A stretch of 40,330 nt of DNA from an uncultured Wenzhouxiangella sp. (lineage in GTDB: Bacteria > Pseudomonadota > Gammaproteobacteria > Xanthomonadales > Wenzhouxiangellaceae), in assembly GCA_913057255.1 (NCBI GenBank), contig CAJXNU010000004.1, positions 1 to 40,330 on the forward strand. Reading direction: 5' to 3'. The translations under genes and the position numbers were made by a program. The notes below the pieces were generated by a model. The model had not been told where the DNA came from and ran no database searches. It worked only from the letters and a program-made list of their open reading frames with translations. Positions within the stretch are counted from its first letter, which is position 1, and each line of letters starts with the position of its first letter. Positions 10,370 through 19,224 of this stretch are shown one piece after another.

Positions 10370-12739
10370 TTAATTGCGAAGGGGTTTGCCGGTTTTAAGC
10401 ATGTGAGCGATCCGCTCTTGGGTTTTTGGCATGTGCGCCAAAGCCACAAAATGCTCACGTTCGAGTTGATGTAACCAGCGTTCGGTGACGGGTGTGCCGC
10501 GATCGATGGCACCGCCACACATCACCGTTGCGATGCGTTGACCGATCTCCTCGTCATGTTCTGAAATAAAATGCCCGGATCGCATGTTGACCAGCAGCAT
10601 GCGAAGCGTGGCGATGCCGACATCTCCCGCTGCCATGATGGGTTGTTCCGGTAGGTTGGGGTGATGACCTCTAGCCTGCAGCGCATAGATCGCATGATGG
10701 GCGGCATGTAAGAGCTCATGCTCGTGCATAACGATGGCATCGTGCGGTCTGAGATAACCCATCTCGAGGGCCTCCATCGCAGAGCCAGAGACCTGACCCA
10801 TGGCCACTTGCTTGTAGCGTTTCTCCAGAAGCGCGTAGACATCGCCAGTGAGGCTGTCTTGTTGCGCTTGTAGCGCCAGCGTGGCTAAGCCGCCACCGCC
10901 AGGTAAAAGTCCAACGCCGGCCTCGACCAGTCCCATGTAACTTTCCAAATGAGCGACCCGCTGAGTGGTGTGCATGGCCAACTCCAAGCCACCCCCCAAG
11001 GCCAGGCCACGCATCGCAGCTACTGATGGCACTGAGGCGTAGCGCATGCGAAGATTCACTTCTTGGAAGTTGGCCACCAGTGCATGAACGCTGTCCCAGT
11101 CACCCGCTTCAATCCAGCCGGTGGCGGCTTTCAGGTTAGCGCCGGCAGAAAATGGGCCTTTGGGTTGCCAGATGACCAAGCCTTGGAAGCGATCTTCAAC
11201 CAAGTCGAGTGCTCGATGTAAGCCCTCGACCACGCCCTGATCAATCACCCCCATGGGGGTTTTCAAGCTCGCCACCAACACATCATCTTTGAGTGTGAAC
11301 AGACGAATGGCATCGGTCTCTTCTATCGTTTGTCCGTGCTCCACCGACTCGCCCAAAAGTCTTTCCGGTTGGTATTGACGCGAATAAACCGGCAGCTCAG
11401 AGCGTGGGCTTAAGCCCTGATCGGTCGCTGAGTATGAGCCTTTTGAGGTATGAGCCCGGTCAATGGCGGTGACCCAATCAGGCAGGCCTGCAGCAACCCC
11501 GGTTGTGCCCGCATCAATGTCTCTCTGGATCAGCTGGGCGACCTCACTCCAGCCTGCCGCTTGCCACTGCTCGAATGGACCGAGTTTCCAGCCATAGCCC
11601 CAACGCATGGCCAAATCAATTTCTCGGGTGCTGTTGGCGATGTCGGCAAGATGATAAGCACAATAGTGGAAGAGATCGCGGTGGATGCACCACAAAAACT
11701 CTGCCTCAGGTGTTTCGCACTCGGCGAATGCTTTGATTTTTTCAGCTGGGTCTTTGAGTTTTAAAAGCGCTTGAATGGACTCAGGCAAGCCATAGTCGGT
11801 GGCCCGATACTCGCCAGTCTCTGGGTCGAAGACCACAATCTCTTTGCCGACTTTTTTAAACACGCCGGCGCCGGATTTTTGACCCAGGGCGCCGTTGTCT
11901 AGGAGATGGTCCAGCCACTTGGGGGCTTGATAGAGGCCATGCCAAGGATCATCGGCAAGCTTGTCATGCATGGTTTTGATGACATTGCCCATCGTGTCTA
12001 AGCCAACGACATCGGCGAGACGGAAGGTCGCACTTTTCGGCCGTCCAATGGCCGGCCCGGTGAGGGCATCCACGGTATCAAAGCCGAGCCCCAAGCGTTG
12101 GGCATGATGCATGGTCGACCACATGGTGAATACACCGACTCGGTTGGCAATAAAGTTGGCGGTATCGCGCGCTCGCACCACGCCTTTGCCCAAGCCCCGT
12201 GTCAAGAAATCTTCTAACTGATCGAGAAGTTTGGCATCCGTCCCTGCGTGAGGAATGAGCTCGACCAAGTGCATGTAGCGGGGCGGATTAAAAAAGTGGA
12301 CTCCGCAAAATTGCGACTGCAGGGTTTCAGGCACCACGCCGGCGAGTTCGGTAATTGAAAGACCTGAGGTGTTACTGGCAAATATGGCTCCTGGCTTGAT
12401 GTGAGGTGTGACCTTGCCGTAGAGGTCTCTTTTAATGTCCATTCGCTCAGCGACGGCTTCAATGATTAAGTCACATTCACTGAGCTTGGCCAGATCCTCT
12501 TCGAAGTTCAGTGCTCGAATGCCATGGATCAGGCTTTTGCTCGCCAAGGGGGCTGGTTTTAACTTCAACAGTCGTTGTTTGCCTTGTTCTGCAACCCCGC
12601 TTTTCGGTCCTTCTTTGGCCGGTAGGTCATACAAATCAACGGGGATGCCAGCAGCGGTGAAGTGGGCCGCAATTTGTGCGCCCATCACGCCAGCGCCTAA
12701 GACGGCAGCACGCTGAACATGCAAAGTATGGTCGGTCAT
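10370..12739 (-). CDS. fadN: 3-hydroxyacyl-CoA dehydrogenase/enoyl-CoA hydratase, FadN-type
   Basis: A bifunctional beta-oxidation enzyme of 789 residues with dehydrogenase first and hydratase last, the reverse of E. coli FadB/FadJ and the order of Bacillus FadN. The N-terminal Rossmann motif is VLGAGVMGAQIAAHF (about residue 13). The dehydrogenase region has ASNTSGLSI and CGVHFFNPPRYMHLVELI with the catalytic His. Tandem 3HCDH C-terminal domains follow. The crotonase-fold domain (about residues 490-700) contains PFSAGANLK, GLALGGGLELAM and VEAGVGLLPGGGG, the last two holding the usual acid residues. AAGGA lies 6 bases before the ATG. It lies between fadE (51 bp) and the thiolase gene (21 bp). 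Confidence 0.94.
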   Translation of the reverse strand: MTDHTLHVQRAAVLGAGVMGAQIAAHFTAAGIPVDLYDLPAKEGPKSGVAEQGKQRLLKLKPAPLASKSLIHGIRALNFEEDLAKLSECDLIIEAVAERMDIKRDLYGKVTPHIKPGAIFASNTSGLSITELAGVVPETLQSQFCGVHFFNPPRYMHLVELIPHAGTDAKLLDQLEDFLTRGLGKGVVRARDTANFIANRVGVFTMWSTMHHAQRLGLGFDTVDALTGPAIGRPKSATFRLADVVGLDTMGNVIKTMHDKLADDPWHGLYQAPKWLDHLLDNGALGQKSGAGVFKKVGKEIVVFDPETGEYRATDYGLPESIQALLKLKDPAEKIKAFAECETPEAEFLWCIHRDLFHYCAYHLADIANSTREIDLAMRWGYGWKLGPFEQWQAAGWSEVAQLIQRDIDAGTTGVAAGLPDWVTAIDRAHTSKGSYSATDQGLSPRSELPVYSRQYQPERLLGESVEHGQTIEETDAIRLFTLKDDVLVASLKTPMGVIDQGVVEGLHRALDLVEDRFQGLVIWQPKGPFSAGANLKAATGWIEAGDWDSVHALVANFQEVNLRMRYASVPSVAAMRGLALGGGLELAMHTTQRVAHLESYMGLVEAGVGLLPGGGGLATLALQAQQDSLTGDVYALLEKRYKQVAMGQVSGSAMEALEMGYLRPHDAIVMHEHELLHAAHHAIYALQARGHHPNLPEQPIMAAGDVGIATLRMLLVNMRSGHFISEHDEEIGQRIATVMCGGAIDRGTPVTERWLHQLEREHFVALAHMPKTQERIAHMLKTGKPLRN

Positions 12740-12790
12740 GGTGTGTCCTTCACTAGTACAAATGGATAAACGTATTCAAATCGAGACAAC

Positions 12791-15235
12791 TCAACTCGCC
12801 TTGGCCAGTGTGGCTGGCTTGTGTGATGTGACTGGGTGCATCAAATCATCGGGGGCGAATTCATCCACCGCGACCACCAGCGCGCTCAATTGTTGAGCCA
12901 AGATCAGATCGCTGGCCTGGTCTTCTGAGATCACACCGGCTTCCACACCGCGTTTGGCCAAACGCTCAACATTGACTGGATTGGGCACGGCTTTGAGCGC
13001 ATTGCGAATGGCATGTTCAGCCGGTTCGGCTTTAAGTACCGCATCAAATGCCTGCAGCACCACGCCTACGGCATCGGCTTCTTTGGGCCGGTAGACGTCT
13101 CTGGTCAGGCGATCACGCGTGGCGGAGTGTGTCAGCAATTGTCGCGCAATTCGATGACCCACGCGGTCGGTGGCTTTGTGGTGGACTCGACCCCACGGAA
13201 AGCACAAGCGACCAATCACTCCACCCAACCCTCGGATGGGGAAGTTTTGATAGACCTCAAACAGGGCTTGTTCGACACGATGAAGGCTGTCTTGAACGGC
13301 GAAGTTCATGACATCGATGTCTTCTTTGGGTTGACCATCGTCGCTGAATCGACGCAGTGTGGTCGATGCCATGTAGAGATGGGCTAGCGCATCGGCAAAG
13401 CGCCCGGAGAGTTTTTCCTTGAACTTGAACTTGCCACCGAGAATTAACAAACACAAGTCGGCCGTGAGGCTAAAAGCGGCTGAGAGGCGATTGATGTCTT
13501 GATAATGCCGTTTAGTCACACCTGATGTTGGCGTTGCGGTGAAGCGTCCACGGGTCAAGCCCAACACGCTCGCTCTAAAGAAGTTGGAAATCACAAAGCC
13601 CACGTGTCCCCAAATGGCTTGGTCAAACGCTTTCAGATCTTTGTCGGCAGCCGACTGCATTTCTTTGAGTAGAAAAGGATGGCAACGAATCGCGCCTTGT
13701 CCAAAGACAATCATGGAGCGCGTCAAAATATTGGCGCCTTCTACCGTGATCGAGACAGGCAATCCTTGGTAGCCCAGGGATAAATAATTATTCGGGCCTT
13801 CGACTACGGCTTTACCGCCATGGACATCCATCGCATCATTGATGACGCGGCGGTTGGCTTCGGTGAGATAGGCCTTCAAGATGGCCGAAAGCACCACGGG
13901 CTTATCACCACGGTCTAGCGCTGAAAGGGTTAGCAGATGGGCTGCTTCCATTCGATAAGCTTCAGCGCCAATGCGAGCCAGCGGCTCTTCGATTCCTTCA
14001 AAATGACCAATGGGCTGTTTGAACTGATAGCGAATGCGTGCATAAGCGCCGGTTAAAAGGCTTGCCATCTTGCCACCCGCCACGCCTTGGGCAGGCAAAG
14101 AGATCGCGCGACCGGCGGCGAGACAATGCATCAACATGCGCCAGCCTTGGCCAATTCGGTCTTGTCCACCAATGATCCAATCCATGGGAATAAACACATC
14201 TTTACCGCTGGTGGTGCCGTTCATGAACACCGAGCCACCGGGCAGATGGCGATTGCCGATGTTGACTCCAGGTGTTTTGGTTGGAATGAGGGCACAGGTG
14301 ATGCCCAGATGCTCTTGATCACCCAGCAAATGATCGGGGTCTCTGGTTTTAAAAGCCAGGCCTAAGACGGTGGCGATGGGTGCCAGGGTGATGTAGCGCT
14401 TGTCCCAGCTCACGCGAAGACCGAGGACTTCTTCGCCATCAATGACTTCTTTACACACGACGCCCTCATCGGGCATGGAGGCTGCATCCGATCCCGCCAT
14501 GGGAGAGGTCAATGCAAAACATGGGATCTCATCACCAATCGCGAGCTTGGGCAGGTAATGATCTTTTTGGGCTTGGGTGCCAAAGTGCATCAACAGCTCG
14601 CCTGGACCCAAAGAGTTCGGCACCATCACAGAGACAGCGGCCGTTAATGAACGGGTTGAGATTTTGGTCACCACTGCGGCATTGCCTTGAGCGCTAAACC
14701 CGAGGCCCCCGTATTCTTTGGGGATGATCATGCTCAAAAAACGCTCTTTTTTGATGAAATCCCAAACGTGAGGAGGCAGGTCTTTTAGCTCGCGGTTGAT
14801 TTGCCAGTCATCAAGCATGTCGCAAAGCTTTTCTACAGGCCCATCGACAAATGCGCGCTCTTCTTCACTGATGGTGGGTGTGGGCACATCAAAGAGCGTT
14901 TTCCAGTTGGGTTTGCCACTAAAGAGCTCGGCATCCCACCAAACGCTGCCAGCATCCAAGGCTTCTTTTTCAGTATCAGACATGGCCGGCAACACACTCT
15001 GGAACCAACCAAACAAGGGTTTGGATATGAGGCTACGTCTGATGGGTGTGAGACTTAAAAATGCCAACACTAAGGTGGTCAGCCCATACAGGCCAACGGT
15101 GACGGCGCCAGCACCGATGAGATAGGTGCCTGCCAGGCCTGCTGCAATAACGACGGTGGCTAACCACAGAGGCGCTCTGGCAAAGGCCAATGCACCTAGG
15201 GCGATCAACAAACCCAAGATCAATAAAACAGTCAT
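12791..15235 (-). CDS. fadE: Acyl-CoA dehydrogenase FadE
   Basis: FAD enzyme for the first oxidation step of acyl-CoA degradation. It has 814 residues, the same size as E. coli FadE. Two to three hydrophobic helices open the protein (residues 1-65), suggesting membrane attachment. The dehydrogenase core follows (KERFLSMIIPKEYGGLGFSAQ, ALTSPMAGSDAASM, DVHGGKAVVEGPNNYLSLGYQGLP). A long C-terminal DUF1974 region (from about residue 510) distinguishes FadE from short acyl-CoA dehydrogenases. The ATG overlaps the stop of the upstream regulator gene (ATGA), so repressor and first enzyme are coupled. Confidence 0.96.
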   Translation of the reverse strand: MTVLLILGLLIALGALAFARAPLWLATVVIAAGLAGTYLIGAGAVTVGLYGLTTLVLAFLSLTPIRRSLISKPLFGWFQSVLPAMSDTEKEALDAGSVWWDAELFSGKPNWKTLFDVPTPTISEEERAFVDGPVEKLCDMLDDWQINRELKDLPPHVWDFIKKERFLSMIIPKEYGGLGFSAQGNAAVVTKISTRSLTAAVSVMVPNSLGPGELLMHFGTQAQKDHYLPKLAIGDEIPCFALTSPMAGSDAASMPDEGVVCKEVIDGEEVLGLRVSWDKRYITLAPIATVLGLAFKTRDPDHLLGDQEHLGITCALIPTKTPGVNIGNRHLPGGSVFMNGTTSGKDVFIPMDWIIGGQDRIGQGWRMLMHCLAAGRAISLPAQGVAGGKMASLLTGAYARIRYQFKQPIGHFEGIEEPLARIGAEAYRMEAAHLLTLSALDRGDKPVVLSAILKAYLTEANRRVINDAMDVHGGKAVVEGPNNYLSLGYQGLPVSITVEGANILTRSMIVFGQGAIRCHPFLLKEMQSAADKDLKAFDQAIWGHVGFVISNFFRASVLGLTRGRFTATPTSGVTKRHYQDINRLSAAFSLTADLCLLILGGKFKFKEKLSGRFADALAHLYMASTTLRRFSDDGQPKEDIDVMNFAVQDSLHRVEQALFEVYQNFPIRGLGGVIGRLCFPWGRVHHKATDRVGHRIARQLLTHSATRDRLTRDVYRPKEADAVGVVLQAFDAVLKAEPAEHAIRNALKAVPNPVNVERLAKRGVEAGVISEDQASDLILAQQLSALVVAVDEFAPDDLMHPVTSHKPATLAKAS

Positions 15236-15912
15236 GATGAGATGTCCTCTGTCGGTCGTGGTGTTGCATGAGTTGGGGCGTTTCCGCGGATGCCGGCAGC
15301 GGCGAAAGTCACCAGTGCCGAAGCGGTGGCCCGTGGATTTTTGAGTTTGGGCTCGGCCATTGTGTAGGTCAATGCGCCGACCAAAAAGTCGAGTTGCTGG
15401 CGGATCTTTGACGATGAGGGTGTCCTATCATCGCCTGCCTCTGCGCTCACGGCTTGGCCGATGGCTTGAGCAAAGCGTCGCATGATATAGCCGTACTCGT
15501 CTCGGATGGCGCTGTGCAGCGCTTCATCGTGATCGGCGTAAGCGCGCATGAGCAATTGCATGAAGCGGTGCCTACCGGCGGTTTGGTCGCCCATCAGTGC
15601 CATGGCGGGATAGACGAACGCATCCAATACATCTTCTAGGACCGGCGGTGTATGGCGCTGATGAGCGCGTTCCAATCGTGCCAAGCGTTCAGCGTTGAGC
15701 TCATCTAGGCGCCGCTTGAATACAGCGATGACTAGAGCTTGTTTGGAACCAAAATGGTAGTTGACCGCGGCGAGATTGACATCGGCGGTCTGGGTGATTT
15801 CTCTGAGCGTGGTGACATAAAAACCTTGCTCCGCAAACAGCTGCTCGGCCGCATCGAGAATGCGGTCAACGGTGCCTGTGGACTCCGAAACAAACGCTTG
15901 ATTTAAACGCAT
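15232..15912 (-). CDS. TetR-family regulator, PsrA-like, of the fad operon
   Basis: A 226-residue TetR-type repressor. The DNA-binding domain (about residues 13-60) reads VDRILDAAEQLFAEQGF, TTLREITQTADVNLAAVNYHFGSKQALVIAVF, very close to Pseudomonas PsrA, a fatty-acid-responsive repressor of beta-oxidation genes. The C-terminal half is a helical ligand-binding domain. The gene heads the fadE-fadN-thiolase operon and probably represses it until long-chain acyl-CoA or fatty acid binds; that role is inferred from homology and position. No ribosome binding site is visible before the ATG. A palindrome with an AAAC/GTTT core covers the start codon, so autoregulation is likely. Confidence 0.88.
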   Translation of the reverse strand: MRLNQAFVSESTGTVDRILDAAEQLFAEQGFYVTTLREITQTADVNLAAVNYHFGSKQALVIAVFKRRLDELNAERLARLERAHQRHTPPVLEDVLDAFVYPAMALMGDQTAGRHRFMQLLMRAYADHDEALHSAIRDEYGYIMRRFAQAIGQAVSAEAGDDRTPSSSKIRQQLDFLVGALTYTMAEPKLKNPRATASALVTFAAAGIRGNAPTHATPRPTEDISS

Positions 15913-15921
15913 GTTTGAATC
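15900..15921. promoter_or_regulatory. Probable PsrA-type operator over the tetR start codon
   Basis: A 22-bp inverted repeat with arms GATTTAAAC and GTTTGAATC (one mismatch) around GCAT. The core AAAC-N4-GTTTG fits the PsrA box of Pseudomonas as I know it, (G/C)AAAC-N2-4-GTTT(G/C). The middle GCAT contains the start codon of the repressor gene on the minus strand. A weaker copy, CAAACGCTTG, adjoins it at 15891-15900. Binding here would block initiation of the whole fad operon. Confidence 0.65.
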
Positions 15922-15927
15922 TTAGCA
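15919..15927 (-). promoter_or_regulatory. Extended -10 element for the tetR-fad operon
   Basis: The minus strand reads TGC-TAAGAT, an extended -10 (TGnTAnnnT), ending 7 bases before the regulator's ATG. Initiation would fall at or next to the start codon, giving a leaderless or nearly leaderless mRNA, which agrees with the absent ribosome binding site. No good -35 is visible, as is common for extended -10 promoters. Confidence 0.4.
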
Positions 15928-15929
15928 CA

Positions 15930-17198
15930 TCAATCCTCTAAATCGGCACCTTCCATTAGTTTGCGTCGATAGGTTCTCAAGAGATACCAAATGCCCAGCA
16001 AAAGCAGGGGGGATATGATAGAAATCAGTAGTTTAAGATGTCCACTTGAGAACCAGCCTCCCATTAAATAACCCAATATGCCAATGGCGTAGTAGCTGAT
16101 CGCCATGACCGACAGGCCCTCGACGGTGCGTTGCAGCCGCAATTGCAGGCGGGCACGCCGCGCCATGGCCTCGAGTTGGGTGCGGTGCTGGGTCTGCAGA
16201 CTGACTTCGACCCGCGTTCTGGCCAAGCTCACGACGCGCGCGATTCGAGCGCTTAGATGGCCTTGCCGGCGCGTGATGTTGGCAGTCGTTCGAAGCGCCG
16301 GCTCAAAGCGCCGATCAAGAAACTCCGAGAGACGCTGTCGCGTGTCCACCGCCACCTCCCCAATTTCCGCCAGGCGATCATGGACAATTCGTCCATAGGC
16401 TTGGGTGGCTGAGAATCGATAGTCGGTATCGGCCATCAGCTGCTCGGATGACTGCGCCAAAGCAAATAGCTCATCGAGTAGGGCTTGATCGCCACTCAAA
16501 TCCTCCGTTGCTTCCAAGCGATCCACCAGATCCACCAAGCGCTGCTCGATCTGGTTGAGTGTGGCCCCCGTTTGTTTGGCCAAAGGCAGACCCAGAAGCG
16601 CCATCATGCGGTAGGTCTCGATTTCATAAATTCGCTGAGTGAGTCGGCCCATTCGCGCGTCGTCTAAGCCGCGGTTGATCACTCGATATTCCACCAGTCC
16701 TTGGTCATTGGGTTGCAGGGTGGTTGCAATTTCAGCCAGACCGGATAGAACGGATCCACCCACGGCACTGGGCCATTCGTTCATCCACTCAGCGAGGCGG
16801 GGATCGGCGCCATCGGACGCTGCTGATTTGACAGTAATGAGCGTGCCTGTTAATAGATTGGCAGCAATATCCGTGAGCCAATCGGTTGGGAAGAGTGGCG
16901 CCGTTTCGCTGAGCTGTCGGATGAGCACAACAGAACTAAACTCGGTGTGCTGTTCCCACCTGAGCTCTATGCCATTGAGATGGACATGGTGGTGGTTGTC
17001 GGCACTTGGGCCAGGCACGCCGGCTTGTTGGCACGCAGCAGCGATGACCTCCTTGATGGGTCGTTTGTCTGTTTCAGAGTCATCGAAGGGTATCAGCGCG
17101 AGTTGCAGAATCTCAGCAGGTGCTTCAACGGTTGGCGATGGTCGGCTGAGGAGCTCCTGGGCGAGCTCTTGAGATTTTGGGTGGCGGGCGAGTTCCAT
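15930..17198 (-). CDS. DUF3422 family membrane protein
   Basis: A 422-residue protein of unknown function. It shows the DUF3422 layout: an N-terminal soluble part with ELRWEQHTEFSSVVLIR, a central helical region rich in Arg and Glu (RLTQRIYEIETYRMMALLGLP, then coiled-coil-like stretches to about residue 355), and two C-terminal membrane segments (MAISYYAIGILGYLMGG and LLISIISPLLLLGIWYLL) with a short charged tail. An inner-membrane anchor with a large cytoplasmic domain is inferred. The gene ends 17 bp before the fad regulator gene on the same strand, so read-through into the fad operon is possible. Confidence 0.85.
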   Translation of the reverse strand: MELARHPKSQELAQELLSRPSPTVEAPAEILQLALIPFDDSETDKRPIKEVIAAACQQAGVPGPSADNHHHVHLNGIELRWEQHTEFSSVVLIRQLSETAPLFPTDWLTDIAANLLTGTLITVKSAASDGADPRLAEWMNEWPSAVGGSVLSGLAEIATTLQPNDQGLVEYRVINRGLDDARMGRLTQRIYEIETYRMMALLGLPLAKQTGATLNQIEQRLVDLVDRLEATEDLSGDQALLDELFALAQSSEQLMADTDYRFSATQAYGRIVHDRLAEIGEVAVDTRQRLSEFLDRRFEPALRTTANITRRQGHLSARIARVVSLARTRVEVSLQTQHRTQLEAMARRARLQLRLQRTVEGLSVMAISYYAIGILGYLMGGWFSSGHLKLLISIISPLLLLGIWYLLRTYRRKLMEGADLED

Positions 17199-17244
17199 GG
17201 CCCCAATCTACGCCCTTTGGCACGCAAATTCAAAGCCGATATGC

Positions 17245-17802
17245 TCAGGCGCACTGAGACCCTTGTGTGAGGCGAATCCGACCCGGGTTTGAGACAACCA
17301 GTGCCGTGGCCTTGCCGGTTTGATGTCTGACACAAAACTCGATGGTTAAGTTGTTCCCATAGGCTGTCCCCTGGGGTTGAAAGCGGACTCGCTGGCGCCC
17401 ACCACTGGTGATTTCTAGCAAGGGTTGGGCCTCTCCATGGACCAAGATCGCGCTGGGTTCAACAGGCTGGCCAGTCTTGTCCGGATCAATAAACGCTATC
17501 CAACCCCAGTGCCACTGGTTGGTTGGGTCGCAACGCGTCCCAGAGCGACTGGGGCAGACCGTGAGATGGCGCTGCTGGGTGACGGCCGTGACCCGTGCCC
17601 GATGAAGCTCAGCGTAGAGTTGTTGGGCTGCGAAGAAGCGATCTCGTTGGGAGGCGTTGGCCGCTAGGGCGGGTGTGACCAAACCCATCATGACAGAGAG
17701 TAAAACCAAGACAACCATCAGCTCCAACAGAGAGAAGGCCGCCTGATTATCGCGGGATTTTCCGAAATTGGGGCGGGGTGGCCTTTCCGATTCGATACCC
17801 AT
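17245..17802 (-). CDS. GspH/FimT-type pseudopilin
   Basis: A minor pilin or pseudopilin of about 185 residues. The type III signal is AAFSLLELMVVLVLLSVMMG: cleavage after Ala, Phe+1, Glu+5 and a hydrophobic helix. A GspH/FimT beta domain follows, with a cysteine pair (CPSRSGTRC), WHWGWIAFID and a C-terminal RLTQGSQC. The leader before the cleavage site is about 22 residues from the ATG at 17802; an earlier ATG at 17895 in the same frame has no ribosome binding site. No other pilin, secretin or secretion ATPase gene is in the window, so it is an orphan. Such proteins usually prime type IV pili or type II secretion pseudopili. Confidence 0.82.
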   Translation of the reverse strand: MGIESERPPRPNFGKSRDNQAAFSLLELMVVLVLLSVMMGLVTPALAANASQRDRFFAAQQLYAELHRARVTAVTQQRHLTVCPSRSGTRCDPTNQWHWGWIAFIDPDKTGQPVEPSAILVHGEAQPLLEITSGGRQRVRFQPQGTAYGNNLTIEFCVRHQTGKATALVVSNPGRIRLTQGSQCA

Positions 17803-17906
17803 GCCACCAGCATAGAGGCCCACTGTTGGCTCACCGATCGGCATTTGGTTGGAGTTGATGTCAGAAATGGATATCAGACAATCCCTATCCGGCATCGAAC
17901 GCGGGT

Positions 17907-19094
17907 TTACTGGGCGATCAGTGTTTCTTTAATGCGCGCGACGGCTTTTTTGAGATCGTCCAAGCCCAACGCAAATGACAGCCTTAAATGGCCCGGTGCG
18001 CCAAAGGCGGTTCCCGGGACCGTGGCCACGCCAGCTTTTTCCAACAAATGCTCTGCCAAGGCCAAGTCATCTGAGAGACCAAGGCCTGCGATGGCTTCGT
18101 TGCAATCGACAAAAACGTAGAACGCGCCTTTGGCGGGGCGGCAAGAGAAACCTGGGCAATCATTTAAGGCGGGCACGATCCAGTCATGTCGCTCTTTAAA
18201 GGCTTGGGTCATCGTCTCAATGCAGGATTGATCACCATTGAGCGCGGCAGTGGCCGCCACCTGGCTAATCGAGCAAGGGTTCGAGGTGCTTTGGCCTTGG
18301 ACTTTTCGCATTTGGGTGATCAGCTCAGCCGGCCCCGCCGCATAGCCAATCCGCCAGCCTGTCATGGCATAGGCTTTGGATACGCCATTGACCAGCACCA
18401 TCCGGTCTTTGAGCTCAGGAACCACCTGAGCGATATTGTAGAAGGGCTCATCACCCCACCAGATGTGTTCATAGATGTCATCTGAGCAGATCATCACTCG
18501 AGGAAACTCCAGCAACACCTCACCGAGGGCTTGCAGTTGCTCGCGCCCATAGCTCATGCCGGTCGGATTGCTGGGCGCATTGAGGATCAACAGTCGGGTG
18601 TTTTCGTTGATGGCCGATCTGAGTTGCTGCTCGCCGATTAAATAATCATCATCAGCTTTCGTATGCAAGATCACAGGATCGGCATCTGCTAAACGGACCA
18701 TATCGGGATAAGAGACCCAGTAGGGTGCTGGTATCAGCACCTCATCGCCTTCGTTTAATAGCGCTTGGAGCATGTTGTAGATCGATTGCTTCGCACCTCC
18801 TGAGACCAAGATTTGATTGGGCTCATAGACCAGATCATTGTCCCGCTCAAGTTTGGCAATGATGGCTTTTTTTAGATCTGGCGTGCCATCCACCGCGGTG
18901 TAGCGGGTTTGTCCATTTTCGATGGCGTCAATGCCGGCTTGGCGGATGTGTGCGGGCGTATCAAAATCAGGTTCACCCATGCTCAGAGAAAAAATTTCGT
19001 GACCCTTTGCCCTGAGCTCGGCGGCTTTCATTGACATGGCAATGGTGGCGGAGGGTTTGACTTGAGATACGCGTGATGAGAATCGAATGGACAA
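17907..19094 (-). CDS. Aspartate aminotransferase (class I, PLP-dependent)
   Basis: Transfers the amino group between aspartate and 2-oxoglutarate. The 395-residue protein belongs to the type Ib group (aspC/aatA-like; some also accept prephenate). Diagnostic blocks are VKPSATIAMSMKAAEL, LSMGEPDFDTP, SGGAKQSIYNMLQAL, PAPYWVSYPDM, NAPSNPTGMSY, the PLP-lysine motif VNGVSKAYAMTGWRIGY and a C-terminal LRLSFAL. The start is a TTG at 19094 with AAGGAAG 6 bases upstream; homologues begin at the same point, so I prefer it over internal ATGs. It is divergent from uvrB. Confidence 0.93.
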   Translation of the reverse strand: MSIRFSSRVSQVKPSATIAMSMKAAELRAKGHEIFSLSMGEPDFDTPAHIRQAGIDAIENGQTRYTAVDGTPDLKKAIIAKLERDNDLVYEPNQILVSGGAKQSIYNMLQALLNEGDEVLIPAPYWVSYPDMVRLADADPVILHTKADDDYLIGEQQLRSAINENTRLLILNAPSNPTGMSYGREQLQALGEVLLEFPRVMICSDDIYEHIWWGDEPFYNIAQVVPELKDRMVLVNGVSKAYAMTGWRIGYAAGPAELITQMRKVQGQSTSNPCSISQVAATAALNGDQSCIETMTQAFKERHDWIVPALNDCPGFSCRPAKGAFYVFVDCNEAIAGLGLSDDLALAEHLLEKAGVATVPGTAFGAPGHLRLSFALGLDDLKKAVARIKETLIAQ

Positions 19095-19105
19095 CGGACG
19101 CTTCC

Positions 19106-19133
19106 TTGTCAGGCAACAGACTACAATTATAAA
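19106..19133 (+). promoter_or_regulatory. Sigma-70 promoter of uvrB
   Basis: TTGTCA (19106-19111) and TATAAA (19128-19133) are separated by 16 bp, a good vegetative promoter pointing at uvrB with a leader of about 85 bases. I found no CTG-N10-CAG LexA box in the intergenic region, so SOS control of the E. coli type is not evident. Confidence 0.6.
19126..19131 (-). promoter_or_regulatory. -10 box of the aminotransferase promoter, overlapping the uvrB -10
   Basis: The minus strand reads TATAAT, a consensus -10 box, 31 bases before the TTG start. It shares four bases with the plus-strand TATAAA of uvrB. No convincing -35 is seen at 16-18 bp. Polymerase bound at one promoter would exclude the other. 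Confidence 0.45.
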
Positions 19134-19224
19134 TAAGGCCAGATGGCTTATGGGTCTCAGTGTAGCAAACCCTTCGGCGGTGTCCGTTTATAGCCGAATA
19201 ATCATTGGGTTAGAGTGACTTGGT

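Noticed and set aside
19095-19224. LexA (SOS) box before uvrB
   Set aside because: I searched for CTG-N10-CAG and found no acceptable match.
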